A stretch of 22,500 bases of DNA, taken from contig JABUQX010038841.1 in NCBI GenBank assembly GCA_015478945.1, positions 25,001 through 47,500 of the forward strand. The letters are read 5' to 3'. This document shows, piece by piece, positions 8,932 through 21,959 of this stretch (position 1 is the first letter of the stretch; every line of letters starts with the position of its first letter). The position numbers and the translations under genes are program-made. The notes below the pieces were generated by a model. The model was given only the letters and a program-made list of their open reading frames with translations, was not told the origin of the DNA and ran no database searches. This DNA is from Trachelipus rathkii (taxonomy: Eukaryota > Arthropoda > Malacostraca > Isopoda > Trachelipodidae).

Positions 8932-11900
8932 TGGCGTTTTCTCCAGATTGCAAAGAGAGGTGCCGCAAAGAATGTGGATACGTACGTAGGTAAAGTAAAT
9001 AATTAGCAGCATGAAGATTAACTTTAAGGGTGGGATGAATTAATATAGCTACTGAATATTGATCTATATATTTTATAATGAGTTAAATTTCTATATGTTG
9101 GAATCTGAATCTTCTAGGAACTTTGCGAAAAAAGAAATTGGCTGTTCTTAGAGAAAAAATAGCCCTTATTGCTATTAAGTATTAGACTAGATTGCCAAAA
9201 GAGATAGCAATTGCCAATATTAAGAATAGAATTCAGAATATAGAAAGGACATTAAATCGTAATTGGAGAATAAGCAGATTTTATATCTATTGAGCTACAC
9301 ATCCAACCTTTCCAGAGGACTAAGATACGGACCGCTAATTTTTTATAGCTTACTTCCAAAGCGTTTCTAGCTTAAGCTGTAGATTTACTAACCACTTGTT
9401 TATTTTGGTATAGCATTCTTTAGCATAGGGAGAAAATTAATGTTTTTTAGATCTTAAAAACAAAAGTGAAATAAATTATAGATAAAGATTAGTTGCTTTA
9501 TTTTCCCATGGTTGTAATATCTCTGTAGTCAACTCTCATTTTGCTCAACAAGGATGCTATTATCATCATTTTTACAGCATCATCAATATTCCGACATCGT
9601 TATTATCGCAATTCAGTTTTCTTTATGTATATGCAGATTTTTGTATATAGAGTAAAAAGAAACACATAAGTTAATATATAATATAATCTCAAAGAGATAT
9701 ATATATATAAATATTATATATATATATACTATAGGTATGAAAACTAACCAATAGGGGTAGGGGAGTCTATGGAGTATCAAGCTTATGATACGTATACATG
9801 CCATATCAAGGTCAATTGATCCCCGTAGAAATGCAATAAATCTAGCTAGAATATATATATATATAATACTAATATATATATCTATCCACACACTAAGTTA
9901 CTTCCCTCGGTAAAGTCTCTTCGCTTGGTAGTAGGTATATTATTATATATATACTATGATATAGAAATAACATAAAGTCTTGATTAAGATTTAGTAGTAT
10001 ATATAATGTATTCATCATAGCGCCCTAAGTATTGAGTTAGACCCTTCCTTTATAGATTAGGCTCCCCAAGTCCATGCCCTCTGGAATATATATGCAATTT
10101 CACGACTCGTTTCGCAGATAGACGTGGGTCAGAAATGCGAGAAAAAGAAAATATAGAAGATATTCTTAAGTCTTTTGGTATAATTTGATACTATCAGTTC
10201 TTGATAATGATCTCCAAGAAAACAATTTGGATGAGGAAATCAGAAGTTAACGCATAGAGGAGCGTTGCTTGCGAGGGCTATTGTTGCGAATATTTCAGTT
10301 TATATTTTCTTTGTTGATAATTATGTTTCTATACTCAATAATATATACCATTTAGCTGGATAACCTTTTTTAATTTTTAACAGAAAACGAAATCTATGTG
10401 ATATATTGTATAATGCCTTCGTATTTAATGGATCGCCCGGGACACCGATAGAGTTAGTAAGATTGAACAATTTTCCTGATAGAACATGAATTTGAGGTAG
10501 ACTTTTAATGAAAATAGGAAAGAGAAATGTTCGTTCATTTTAGTTACAGAAACGCCGTGTTTTCACGTCTCTGAATAGACTCGCTCGTGGGTAATACCAA
10601 CAGATTTATATAATAGAAAGATGATTTCAGTAGAAGATGTCTTTGTGGCAGAGAGGATGAAAGAACGTTTTATGTCTTGTAATAAATTGGAATTGTACAA
10701 CTTTGCGGGATGGCAATGATATAAACTGTGAATATAAGACAACTTAACGCGTGGAAAAGGCTTTTCAATCAGTTCCAGATGCATCTTCAAAGGAACAGAG
10801 TTCGGACACACAAAAGTTTGAGACTGCAGAAATCAGAGATTGTTTATTGTAGGTTGCATTACTCAACAAAATTTTTGCTAGAGATATTAGGATGAACTGT
10901 GACCAAAATCCTAGGTAGGTCCTTATTAGAGAAATTAAGATTTCAAGATGCGGTTAGGAACGTCCTCATAAACTGATAAATTTTACTTAATATTACTAAC
11001 TATATATATATTATAACTCAATATTCCAATGTTAGCGAGAGTGTGTATTTAGAACGCTCAGTATTTCAACTCTCAAGAGAATATTAAACTTATATATTAT
11101 GAGGATAATCTCAAAATGAAAGTAAGAATGTCTAATCTCTTTCCCTTAATAATCTCAGATAGATAAATAATTTATCTTTACGTATAAACATGGAAAATAA
11201 AGACATTTCTTAATTTTATAATTTTAATAATAGTTATAAAAATTTTGCAAACGACCGGAGAATAGATTTTACTAATGTTCAAGTAAACCTTTCCGTAATA
11301 TTTTAAAGTAAGTTTAATAATATGTATATATATACGGTTATAATATAATCTATATATATTAATATATATTAACTAATAATTATCTCCCACTCACTCTATG
11401 ATTTGTATCGTTTTTTTTCTCAAATTATTCTAATACTAACTTCTACCTGTGGTATATATAGTACGTTTATCTGTAGTTCTAGATGATGATGATATATCTA
11501 TGTAATAGTAGTTAATAATCATAATTTATATTTATCAATATAATTATAATAAATCAAATCTATAATATCACAGATTGCCGATCTCCCTAATAATATACCC
11601 ATTCCCTCCGAATTATTATATTGGGCATGATAACTGTATACGCCATTTTGTTTTATGAGGATGATGAAGTCATTATATCTATCTAGCTTTTTGTTTTTCA
11701 GCTAGAGCAGATACCAACGATTATTGATGCTGGAAGGACTCTCGCCTATCATGCATTTCTATTCGTTTTAATTTTGCTTAATAATTATTCATTTATTTTG
11801 TTTCATATTTTTTCTTACTATATTATAGCTTACTAAATATAATAAAATATAGAAGTAATTTTTATGTATATATATATACTATATATATAATATAGTATAA

Positions 11901-12225
11901 TATATAGTATAATATTAGTATTCATAAATAATAATAATGTTATAATATAATAATATATATCAGTGTTAAGGACCATTACTCGTGTTGTATGTCTTATGAT
12001 ATAGTTTTACTGCTTAGATAGATCATATTGACAGCCATATTAATCTTGTGATACTTTAGACAAATCTCGGGTAGCGCACTTGAACAGTGGATTGTTCCTA
12101 TATCGAGCCTAGATTTAACGCCGTAGGCTTAAACCTAACCCCTGGTGTGATCCTATGTGATGCGGGAGGCGGGCGCTAGAAATAAACCCTATGTAGCCTA
12201 GGATTGTATCAACATTTGTCCGTAT
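8930..12225. other. Non-coding stretch with possible transposon relics
   Basis: No gene can be supported. The most coding-like part is 9120-9290, which in one frame reads as a charged, possibly helical peptide of 57 codons with a single internal TAG at 9183-9185; it has no identifiable family. Shorter TA tracts occur near 9700, 9845, 10985 and 11870-11960. A GC-richer patch lies at 12060-12200. Confidence 0.55.
9120..9290 (+). other. Possible relic of coding sequence, family unknown
   Basis: One frame is open for 57 codons apart from one TAG. Its residues are rich in K, R, E, I and N, with a stretch resembling an amphipathic helix (KNRIQNIERTLNRNW). This is reminiscent of retroelement gag-like coiled segments, but no diagnostic motif is present. 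It could be chance. Confidence 0.2.
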
Positions 12226-12420
12226 TGTTATATTTTTATATAATATTTTATATATATATATATATATTAATATTATATTTTTATTAGATATATATATAGT
12301 ATATATATTAATATATTAATTAATAATATATAATATATATTATATATTTAATTATTAATATATTATATATAATATATATATAATATTATATATAATTATA
12401 ATTGTTATATATAATAAACT
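12226..12420. repeat. Decayed TA-rich simple repeat
   Basis: About 195 bases almost wholly of A and T, with many TATATA, TTAATA and ATTAAT words. It is a degenerate (TA)n tract with several small palindromes. Confidence 0.9.
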
Positions 12421-13110
12421 GAAATATTTCGATATTAATTTTTATATATGGAAGTGATGAGATTGGCAGAGGTTGATTTTTTAGTCTCCTCTTGCATGCG
12501 TGAGATAAAAAGATTATTTTTAAGAAAACGATTTAATCCGTGAAAATCTAATATCGAGATGTTTTTAGTTGCAGAATTTAACCTAATCTCACTACATTAT
12601 AATACATAGTGATTTTGAGAATATGGAATTGACAAACCTATAAGATATGCAAACTGCTAGGTGAATTTTTTGTCCCATGATTTACAATATTAAAGTGTTT
12701 CAATATGATATTTATTCATCACGAAAGGCAGTCACTTATGTTGGTCCTTATTTTAATGATGAAGTTGCAGATGAAACCACCCATTCATATTTCATAGGTT
12801 CTCTAATATCCATTATTATAGAATTCTTGAAAAAATTCCATTACATCTTTCGTCCCCCCCCCGCGTGCCTGCTCAATAGGTTTATATCCCAGATTGTCTT
12901 TATAATATATGTTCATTCCTCTGTAAGTAATCATTAATTTGTTAATATTTTAGTGAAAAAGCGTTTTCCAAATAGCATTAAAATAGTTGTGTTTTTTTTT
13001 TTCTTTAAGTACAATTTTTTCAAACGTTTAAATTTAAAAAAAAAAAAACTTATATAGTTATTAATTAAAAGATTTAACTGATATTTTTTTATTTATCCTT
13101 TTGAATTTTA
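12421..13110. other. Non-coding AT-rich stretch
   Basis: An open frame of 86 codons at 12677-12937 has no recognisable domain and spans a C-homopolymer (about 12853-12862), so it is not called as a gene. A-runs and T-runs of 8-12 bases occur at about 12991 and 13038. Confidence 0.55.
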
Positions 13111-13219
13111 AATTGCATAATATATATATTATATATATATATTATTAATAATTTATTAGTTAAAATATATATATTTATGCCTCACAACATTATATATATA
13201 TTATAATATATATTATTAT

Positions 13220-13259
<40 letters not shown>

Positions 13260-13330
13260 TATATATTATTAATATTGAATATATTAGATATATATATATG
13301 GACATTATGTATTATATATTTTTGTGGATT
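13111..13330. repeat. TA-rich simple repeat
   Basis: A mixture of pure TA runs (best at about 13221-13253) and TTAATA words across about 220 bases. Confidence 0.9.
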
Positions 13331-16300
13331 TATTAATTAGTTTATTAAATTATATAGTATTATTATATATTGAGTTAATATTTTATTAAGTAGTGAAATG
13401 TGTATTTAACTATATATATATTTATATCAGTGGCGTACCTTGTAGATTATAATTGGGTAGGTTATATAGGTTGTATAGGTTATATATAGGTTATATATAT
13501 AGTATTATTATAAGTGATTTAAGATATTAGTAATATATATTTCCTCTACTAAAATAATTAATATATATATATTTTATACCTACTACTAATTTAATTATAT
13601 AAAAAAATAACAATAGCGATATCATTTCATAGTTATTTTATTTCGTCAGTCGACTGGATATATAATGATATTACATACCATCTAGAATATGGTATATACT
13701 ATATTATAATATATATACAGAACATTATTGTCTTTGGATGTGGCTACCCCCCTTATTTATTTTTGGAAAAAATTAACCGTTTTATATTTGATGTAGGGAA
13801 ATTAAGAAATAATAGTGTCTTCCTCAAGATTTGTATAAGAATTAAGTTGTTTGTTTCCTTTTAACATAAGGGTGAATAAAACTAATTTTTCAAAATTATA
13901 ATTACGGTGCTTTCTCAATATAAGTAACTTATATTTAATTATATTTTAATTATTATAAATTGGAATTTATTTAAAGTAATGTATAAAGAATTTTATATTT
14001 AATTAATACCTAACATTAACTAAATTGCATAAGGTATTTCAAACTAAATAAACTTGATTTGTTATGCCTAAGTATAGCTTTTAGTACTCAACGTAATAAA
14101 GAGAAACTTTATCAGTTGTTATTTAATTAATATTAATTAATATATTATATATATTTAATATATATATTATATTATCAATATATTAATATGTTATTGGGAA
14201 TGGTATAACTTTCTTGTGAGTTTGAAAAGTGATATAGTTTTTAATTGTTCATCGCAAGTAGAGGATGCATGAGAGAAGCAGAGAGGATTCGAAATTTCTT
14301 TTTTTGCAAATTATGGTTAGGTTCTGATCACCACTGATCTTCTTACCTGGTTCTTCCCTATTAATTTCGTGTGAAACGAAATAATTCCTCCTTACTTCCC
14401 GCGAATTTTCGGTATTTTTTTCTGCTCGAAGTACATGCAAGGCTATGGGTGGTCTCGCTTCGCCCGTAAGTCCAGTATACCTATTATTTCTTTCTTTTCT
14501 CGCATTCTATGAGAGGACTCTTATTACTGTAAAACTCGCCCCATAGCTTGAGGTTATTTTACTCTTAAGAATGCGAGTAGGAAAGTGCAAATTTACAAAT
14601 TATTTCATTATTATAATCTGTTTATTCCTAAGTATGTTGCTTTTTCTTTAGATTTATTGTTTATACAATCGGTTTCTTTTTTCACTCTCTTAAAGTGACG
14701 AAAATACTGTAATATATTTATTTGAACTTTACCATTTTTTAAAATTCTCTTTCTATTAAAAAATATCATATAAAATATTGGAGGGTAGGAGAGCTGCGAA
14801 CACCATATGTGTGTCGTCCTGATGCCTCCAAAGATTTTGCTTATTTCGTCCCTGTTTCTAACATTATTGACGTTTTTCCGAATAATTTTCTAAATCTCTA
14901 TATGGGTCTATGTGTTTATTCCTTAATGCCAATATTCGAATATGTAATATTATCATATATCTTATCCAAATTTTAATTGATATATATATTAATTAATAAC
15001 ACCAATAATTTCTTAAATTTAATCTATTATAATTCACTAATATATTTGTAAGTTATTTAAGAATAAGATTTCCCTTATTTTAATGGTATTCTCTTATCTT
15101 ATGTATTATTTCTAGGATTTGAGAGTGTGCTTTTATAGGAATCAATTACCCGTATTGATAAAAGAGTGTCTCAGTAATATTAAGAGCTCATTGCCAACTC
15201 CCTCTGCCATAGAGATAAATTTGAATCACTTGTCGGTCGACAGGCTACCTCATCTGTTGCTCCGTGGAAAATCCGTATTTAAGAGTTACGCGCCTAGTTG
15301 CCCGTTTAGCGTAGCATAATTCAATATACTCCAACTTGAGTTTTCTGTTATTTTCTCTCTCCATGGCCATCTATTTTTACACGATAGTCTCATGTGCATT
15401 GTTGAATACTATTTTGTTCTTATAAACATCACCGATGCTCGATTTGCATATAAGTTCTTCAACGATTTAGATTATATTTTACTTCTGCTCGTTGATGCTT
15501 TCTCCAAAGTACAAGCTCGACTCTTTAGATGAGCACATGTGTTTGAGTTATATCATCCAGAATGATTGCGGTGCACATAGGTGATCTGTTCACAGAATTT
15601 GAAAGGAGCTCAACGGTCCGTTTGACATTATCTATAATTCTCGCTGGACTCCGATTTGTCTGATGTTGTGTGCCGCCATCGTTAACAAGAGGCTTAATTC
15701 TCATGAAGTTAATAGACTTTTATCTTATTTACCATGGTGGATTACTGTCTTCAGTCTCTCACTCCTCTTGTTAAGAGGTCTGACAATAATCGTGAGCACC
15801 GTGATACTAGAACAATTGCATATTTAAAAAATACTTTACCTTCTGCAGTCCCGGATCGTCAATAACAAAATGTCTAAACCTTCGGTTTAACTCATACACT
15901 GTGTAACTATATTGAAATACGATGTACTGCTTGATTTCCTTGTCCCTTCGGCCTATCTGCTCTCTCTCTAAATTATTGCGTGATGTGTAACATCGATAAT
16001 TGAGGCGTTGGTTCTTAGTAGTTAGTGTGATCTTCATACAATATATTTTCACAATATTATGTAGATCCATTCATCTGATTTCCATATTACGTGGTTCTGC
16101 TTTAATATTGATCATTGAGTAACATAAATATAACAATGTAGGGTTTGCGCACATTGTGTGAAACACTCCGTGGATATATGCCTTTATATAATATATATAG
16201 TATATTATACTATATATTATATATATAGTACTTAAATGGTATGATATTATTCTCTTTTATAGTGTGTAGTTTGTTCAAAAAAATTATAGCTTTTGGTTAT

Positions 16301-17029
16301 TGTCTCAACTTCAATTCTATATACTATAGTGTGAAGAATGTAGCGAGAGTATTCTTAAATCGCTTTGCGTTCGTTTGTGCTGTGTTGCATACCACAACAA
16401 AGTCGTTGCCAGGTCATTCAGTTGCATGATTTTCTTGTCACTCGTATCTCGGATACGCGACTACCAGAAAGATATTCACTTTGTATGCCGAATCGTAACA
16501 CTTATGTGAGCACTCATCGTACACTTGACAGATTTTTAATAATTTAAAAAGCATATATTGTATCATAGATGAGCAAATATATAATATTAATACTTAGGGT
16601 AGTTAGGAGTAGGGATCTTGAAGCAAGTGTTATTTCTTACTATTATAAATATATTACTGGTTCTATCTACGTAGATTTATATAATTATATATATATTATA
16701 ATAGAGTAAAACTTTGTATTGGGTTTCTAATATATATTAATGGGATACCTCGGAATCTTACTCCTAACTGCATACCCTTATCTATAAATCCGCTAAATCT
16801 AAATATGGGTGTATAATCAGATTGAAACTAATCTTGACTCCCTGCGACATCTAACGTTCGCACACAGTACAACAAGCTAGTACTATACGGATTAACCGAG
16901 CATTGATGACACTTTTGCGCGAATCGGCAATTACGACTAATGCGTTATAACAATACACCTGCATTATTTTCAATCGTTTTAATTTGCATGGTAGGAACTC
17001 ATAAGAAATGTTGCTTTCTGGAGTCTGGA
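13331..17029. other. Non-coding stretch, possibly with retroelement debris
   Basis: No intact gene is visible. The part from about 15115 to 16550 has a more balanced base composition and several short open frames on both strands, suggesting an old insertion. A fragment at about 15479-15530 reads LLLLVDAFSK, resembling the start of a retroelement integrase core, but supporting motifs do not follow at the right spacing. A CAGTGGCGTACC motif lies at 13428. Confidence 0.45.
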
Positions 17030-17080
17030 CTATATATATTAATATATTAATATATATATATATATATATAATTATATTTA

Positions 17081-17118
<38 letters not shown>

Positions 17119-17193
17119 TATATAATATATATATATATTGAATATAAATATATATATATATAATTATATATATTATATATATATATATAATAT
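17030..17193. repeat. TA-rich microsatellite
   Basis: About 165 bases of TA dinucleotides interrupted by single-base shifts. The Y/I-rich translation of this stretch is a product of the repeat. Confidence 0.95.
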
Positions 17194-17380
17194 TTATGAA
17201 ATTTCATTATCAGTGTGAAATAATTAGTTATTTACAGTAAATACCAACTCTTAATTAATTTAACGATCATCACGTACCACAATACTTATAATAGGTAATA
17301 CTTAAAATGATAATTAATAACGAAAAACGTCATCTAAACATAAGATCACCGCTTCTACATTATCGTCATAACCTTTTTAA

Positions 17381-17580
17381 TATGATATTATATATATATA
17401 TATATATTATATAATAATATATATATATATAGTATTAATAATATATATATTATATTATAATAATATATATAATATATATATATATATTAAATATTATAAT
17501 ATATTAATATATTATATATATTATATATTATATTATATTATATAATATATTAGTAATTAGACCTACTTAATATATATATA
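17381..17580. repeat. TA-rich simple repeat
   Basis: About 200 bases made up of TA runs, TAATA and TTATA words. It is the densest AT-only block in the middle of the window. Confidence 0.9.
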
Positions 17581-17926
17581 AGTTAGAAGGTATAGAACTT
17601 GATAAACATAGTGTAACTTTATTGTATTATAGGTTACCTACAATAAGTGACAAAGTCAGAGGGCAAACAGACAAACGAACAAACTCGTATTACAGACTAA
17701 AACGGACTTTACGAAAGGCAGATATAGAGCTTAAAGGCGTAAATTAAGCGCATAATATAGGTATGACAAATGTTTCCATGTTTAAAAAGTAAGATTTCCC
17801 TCTCTACACCTTTTTGCTTTCTCTCCCAATTTCTTTATATCTATCTATTAAGAAACTTCTTGATTTAATGACATTTGTCATATTTAAGAAATAGGCCACT
17901 ATATATATATACGATGGGCCGTAGGC

Positions 17927-17945
17927 GGGGGGCACCTTGCCCCCC
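17927..17945. repeat. G-run/C-run hairpin, probable transposon-end remnant
   Basis: GGGGGGCA at 17927-17934 and its exact complement TGCCCCCC at 17938-17945 flank the loop CCT, next to two copies of GGGCCG (17916-17921 and about 17957-17962). Such G-run/C-run stem-loops occur near the ends of some animal DNA transposons and MITEs; assigning it to one is inference. No matching second end was found. Confidence 0.45.
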
Positions 17946-18207
17946 CCAAATCTTGGGCCGAAAATAAAAACATGGAACCTTATACGTTGCCAGACGGACG
18001 GTTTTTAAGGGTTTATTAGTAGAAAACTGAAAAAGGATGTATAACTCAACTCGATAGATACAATGTAAGTGATATGTTAATATTTCTAACTATTACCTAA
18101 TAGAATTGTATATCAAGGAGTTTATATAGTAATTCATCGTATTTGTAAATTTCCTGTTTTATAGTTAATTCTTATAATGTTTTTTGCTTTTACATAGTGC
18201 TCCCTCT

Positions 18208-18288
18208 CGTAAGGGCAAGATGCGCACCGTATTTGGTGTCCTCGAGGAGATCGCGAACCACAATTCCACACACTCTCTCTATAGGCCT
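18208..18288 (+). other. Short coding-like relic, unknown
   Basis: A 27-codon open stretch with balanced composition (including MRTVFGVLEEIANHN) ends at TAA 18289. It is more protein-like than its AT-rich surroundings, but no family is recognisable and it lacks a start codon in good context. It may be part of an old transposon. Confidence 0.2.
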
Positions 18289-19706
18289 TAAAAATGGACA
18301 ATCAAATTCGGATGAGTCATCTCTCCTCTAGAACGATTAAATTGACTATGATATGAAGCACCATATTAATATAGTGGTCATATAGGCTCTCTTTGGTCCT
18401 CTTGGTCATATTTGAACGATAGTGGTTTTCCTCGTGTTTTTTTTTGATGGCTTTTGTCTATGTCTCTCACTCTATCAGAATTCTATGTCAGATGTTTCCA
18501 TAATACTCTGGATGCTTTCTGCTATACATTGTGCTTCAGTAATCAACTTTTCTCGAGATTCTTTTATACTTCGCTAATTATGAACTTCAAACTTGACAGA
18601 CTCTGCCATATAGATAGTGTTCAATTTATCTCTATAAGAAGTTATATCACATGAATATGACTTCTTCCCATTCGATTTTTTGAGATTTGGTGACTCGAGG
18701 CGATTTGATCCAATTGGTTCCCAAACTCACTTTAATTTATTTTTTGGAATTAAAAAATTGAACTCTTACGATACTTTTTTTTTCTCTCGTTCTCCAGGGC
18801 GCAGTGGTGGATTGAATTGTTATATACTTTGGGTACCTTATGAAAGTCGGAGGAGAGGCAACATTTGGTTTACTTATTATAATTTGTCTGTGGTTATATA
18901 GGCGGGCCTTAAGTTTAGGCCATATTGTTCTTGGAACAAGAATTTGCTCATAAAAAAGATTTTGGAAAATATTTTTATTAAAAATTTTCTGTTGAAGTAT
19001 ACAAAAAATTATCTTAATAAGTAAAAAACTGATGTATCTTTCTCACATAATCTATATTACAATTCCGTGAGTTAAAATGTGTTGATGTTTGATCGGATAA
19101 GTAGGAAAATAATATAATATCATTTATTAATTCATCTTTTTTATGGTACGTAACAAATACATGTGGATTATAATTTAATTTATGATAATATTTTTTTTTC
19201 TATATTTATCGATCTACATCTAAATTTTCATGTTGTGCTATGGTATAGTTAGGCGAGATACACCATTTTACTTAGATAATTAAATATTTTGTATATACTC
19301 AAAAGTAATAATTTTAAAATATTTCTCCCATATATTTTTTTTTTTTTTAATTTATGTTCCGAATAGAATAACAAATTCCAAAATGAATATCTAATACTGC
19401 AATTATATACAAATGTAAAACTATATTTAAAACTTATAATTAAAATAGTTGCAAGCTCCTCCCAACTACATATGATACCTATTGAAAATTTCTATATATC
19501 ATTTCTGCATCCTAATAACGTAAAAGAAAATGTTATCGCAGTTTATTTATTTCAAAAACCAAAATAAGTGTGGAGTTTTGTGAATAAATATATATGGACA
19601 TAGGCTGAGCACATAATTAACCTCAAAAATAATCGAAACAAGTATTCGTAACATATTAAAAATTTGTAAGGAATTATCTAAGCAGATTTCCAAGTTTGTG
19701 AAGTAT

Positions 19707-19738
<32 letters not shown>

Positions 19739-20246
19739 CGGTAATATAAAAATGATCGTGAAGGATTCAGAATTGAATTAGTCTCTCAAACTGATTAAGA
19801 AATGTTTAGAAAATATTGATAAAAATTTTATATCTTGATAATAAGTGATCTATACAAGACTACTCAAAATTTAAGCACTCTGAAAAAACGATCCAAGTTA
19901 TACTGGTTCACTCGGATATGGGGAGGCCAATAAATTTATAGCAACCATGACTATTATTTTTTGCGGTGTTGTTTTATATTAGACGAGAAAATTCGGGCTA
20001 ATATAGAACTTTACCGAAATTGAGCCATGTTACCCCATTTTTACCTAACATACTATAGTTGTGGCGTGGACCATTAAAGAATTAATTCTGCGAGAGAGTC
20101 AAGCCTCTAGACCTCCAATATAAGACTTGTGAATCATCTTGGCTCTCTGTATCACGGATGATACTAATTCTGTCATTTGGTCTTTTTACAGCTAATGCTG
20201 TGTTCTTCTGGACTACTCACGACTATCCGTGCCAAAGGGACGTTAG

Positions 20247-20911
20247 CAGATCAGATTAGCATTTGCAAGGAAATTGTCATCTGGCATATTGTTGACAGGG
20301 CGAAAGTCCAGATTCATAGAAGAATCTGAATTTTGTTTTTATTGCTCAGATCGACGTCATAGTTGTATTGTATTGTTGTATTGACAACCAAATGAGAATT
20401 AATACAACATAACATTCGCTGCAGCACACATTATACGGATGAAAATCAGTAGTGAGTGGTAGGAGATTGGCATTTGTTTGACGCCACCTACAGAACTTTA
20501 ACGTTGGTAGTGGTGGTCACTTAGATGAACGTTACATAAAAACATATATAGGGCTACTACCAATACGTTGTTGCGTTTGAACATTACATCGGAGATATGA
20601 TTTCATTCTAATACCAGATTGAATAATCCAATGCAGATATTTGAATTGTGTACATACACATTAGAACTTTAGATTTTTCAGCATACAGTCCAGACCTCAA
20701 TCCCATGGAACATGTCTGAGACATGGCGGGATGAAGAGATAGAGAACAGCAACCACCACCACTGACCCAGAGTCTCCAACTTACTCTGGCGCGTTCATGG
20801 GAGAAGACCATCCACAAAGATGTCATAGAGCGGCACCTAATTACTAGCTTGGGAAAACGATACCAAGCTGTCTCATTCATAATAGGGAGGCTATTCACTG
20901 AATGTTATTAA
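20247..20911 (+). pseudogene. Decayed Tc1/mariner-type transposase (C-terminal two thirds)
   Basis: Successive frames give the landmarks of a Tc1-like DDE transposase in the right order. RLAFAR and then FIEESEFCFYCSDRR lie at 20253-20357, the latter aligning with the F-T/S-DES segment that carries the first catalytic Asp. A relic of the VWGGI segment is at 20457. VGSGGHLDERYIKTYIG is at about 20500-20550, and DFILIPD at 20599-20619 is at the second-Asp position. SAYSPDLNPMEHV, at 20678-20716, carries the conserved S-P-D-L-N-P-x-E-H with the catalytic Glu. The C-terminal tail runs to TAA at 20909. Tc1 transposases cut and paste the element at TA sites. This copy is dead: TAG at 20460, TGA at 20620, 20717 (at the expected Trp) and 20732, plus frame changes near 20490 and 20620-20655. 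The first catalytic Asp appears to be Glu. No terminal inverted repeats were identified. Confidence 0.85.
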
Positions 20912-21306
<395 letters not shown>

Positions 21307-21334
21307 GAATATTTTTTTTACATTCTCTAACAAT

Positions 21335-21428
21335 ATAATAATTAATTATTTATGCACGTAAACAAATAATTAGTTTGTTTGCTAGCAATTATTTCTAAAA
21401 ATTATAACAATTGTTAATTAATTATTAT
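21335..21428. repeat. Inverted repeat between two TA tracts
   Basis: ATAATAATTAATT at 21335-21347 has its exact reverse complement at 21416-21428. A second, smaller AATAATT/AATTATT pair lies inside. With TA tracts on both sides, the whole segment (about 21159-21529) could fold back on itself. The low complexity makes chance possible. Confidence 0.5.
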
Positions 21429-21429
21429 T

Positions 21430-21532
<103 letters not shown>

Positions 21533-21610
21533 AGAGTGTCTAATCCTGACGTAATGTAGCTCGAGAAAGATATAATATCTTAATCTAAATACAATAGTCA
21601 CCATTAGTTT

Positions 21611-21722
21611 TATATATATATATATATATATATATACTCTATATTTATATGTATATATATATATTTAGATATATATATTTGTCACATAACTGCTCTTCTT
21701 ATCTTATATATATATATATATA
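21611..21722. repeat. Interrupted TA-rich repeat
   Basis: Three short TA runs (21611-21636, about 21651-21680 and 21706-21722) are separated by non-repeat bases. Confidence 0.85.
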
Positions 21723-21959
21723 TTATGAATAGTGTGGCTGTACCTTTTAGTAGACACTTAAATCTGCCTTTTTGTGGTTCCCTGTAGAAAAAAAATTTCC
21801 GTCTATATTTAAAATGTGCATTCCTGTATTAAACGAGTGTCATATGACGATTGTTCAGTATTTCGGTAACTGTTTCCATACGTAAAATGAGGCTCTCACT
21901 CTGTCATGTGTAGTAAAATTATTTATGCGTTAGGATATTTAAATCCAAACTCAATATCT

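Larger units (their letters stand above)
17581..20246. other. Non-coding stretch with GC hairpin and short coding-like relic
   Basis: No gene can be supported. It contains the G/C hairpin at 17927-17945, a short coding-like fragment at 18208-18288, and a TA tract at about 19706-19732. Open frames elsewhere are short and unrecognised. Confidence 0.55.

Noticed and set aside
10563..10811. An 82-codon open frame on the minus strand
   Set aside because: The translation looks fairly balanced but contains no motif. The opposite strand and flanks give no related pieces, so a gene call is not supported.
12677..12937. An 86-codon open frame as a gene
   Set aside because: No domain or similarity is recognisable, it contains a C-homopolymer, and frames of this length occur by chance among this many bases.
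15360..15830. Retroelement integrase fragment (LLLLVDAFSK at about 15479-15508, DCGAH-like residues near 15563)
   Set aside because: The first motif resembles an integrase core start, but the second Asp motif would be only about 23 residues later instead of the usual 50-60. Stops intervene and no zinc finger or RT sequence is recognisable nearby. It stays a suspicion only.
16851..17207. A 118-codon minus-strand open frame
   Set aside because: Most of its translation is Y/I-rich sequence generated by the TA microsatellite; only the last roughly 45 codons are non-repetitive, and they show no recognisable family.
4881..20246. CRISPR arrays, rRNA or tRNA genes in the long gene-poor region
   Set aside because: No regularly spaced direct repeats with unique spacers, no tRNA cloverleaf with a convincing T-arm, and no rRNA-like sequence were found on reading; the repeats seen are microsatellites.
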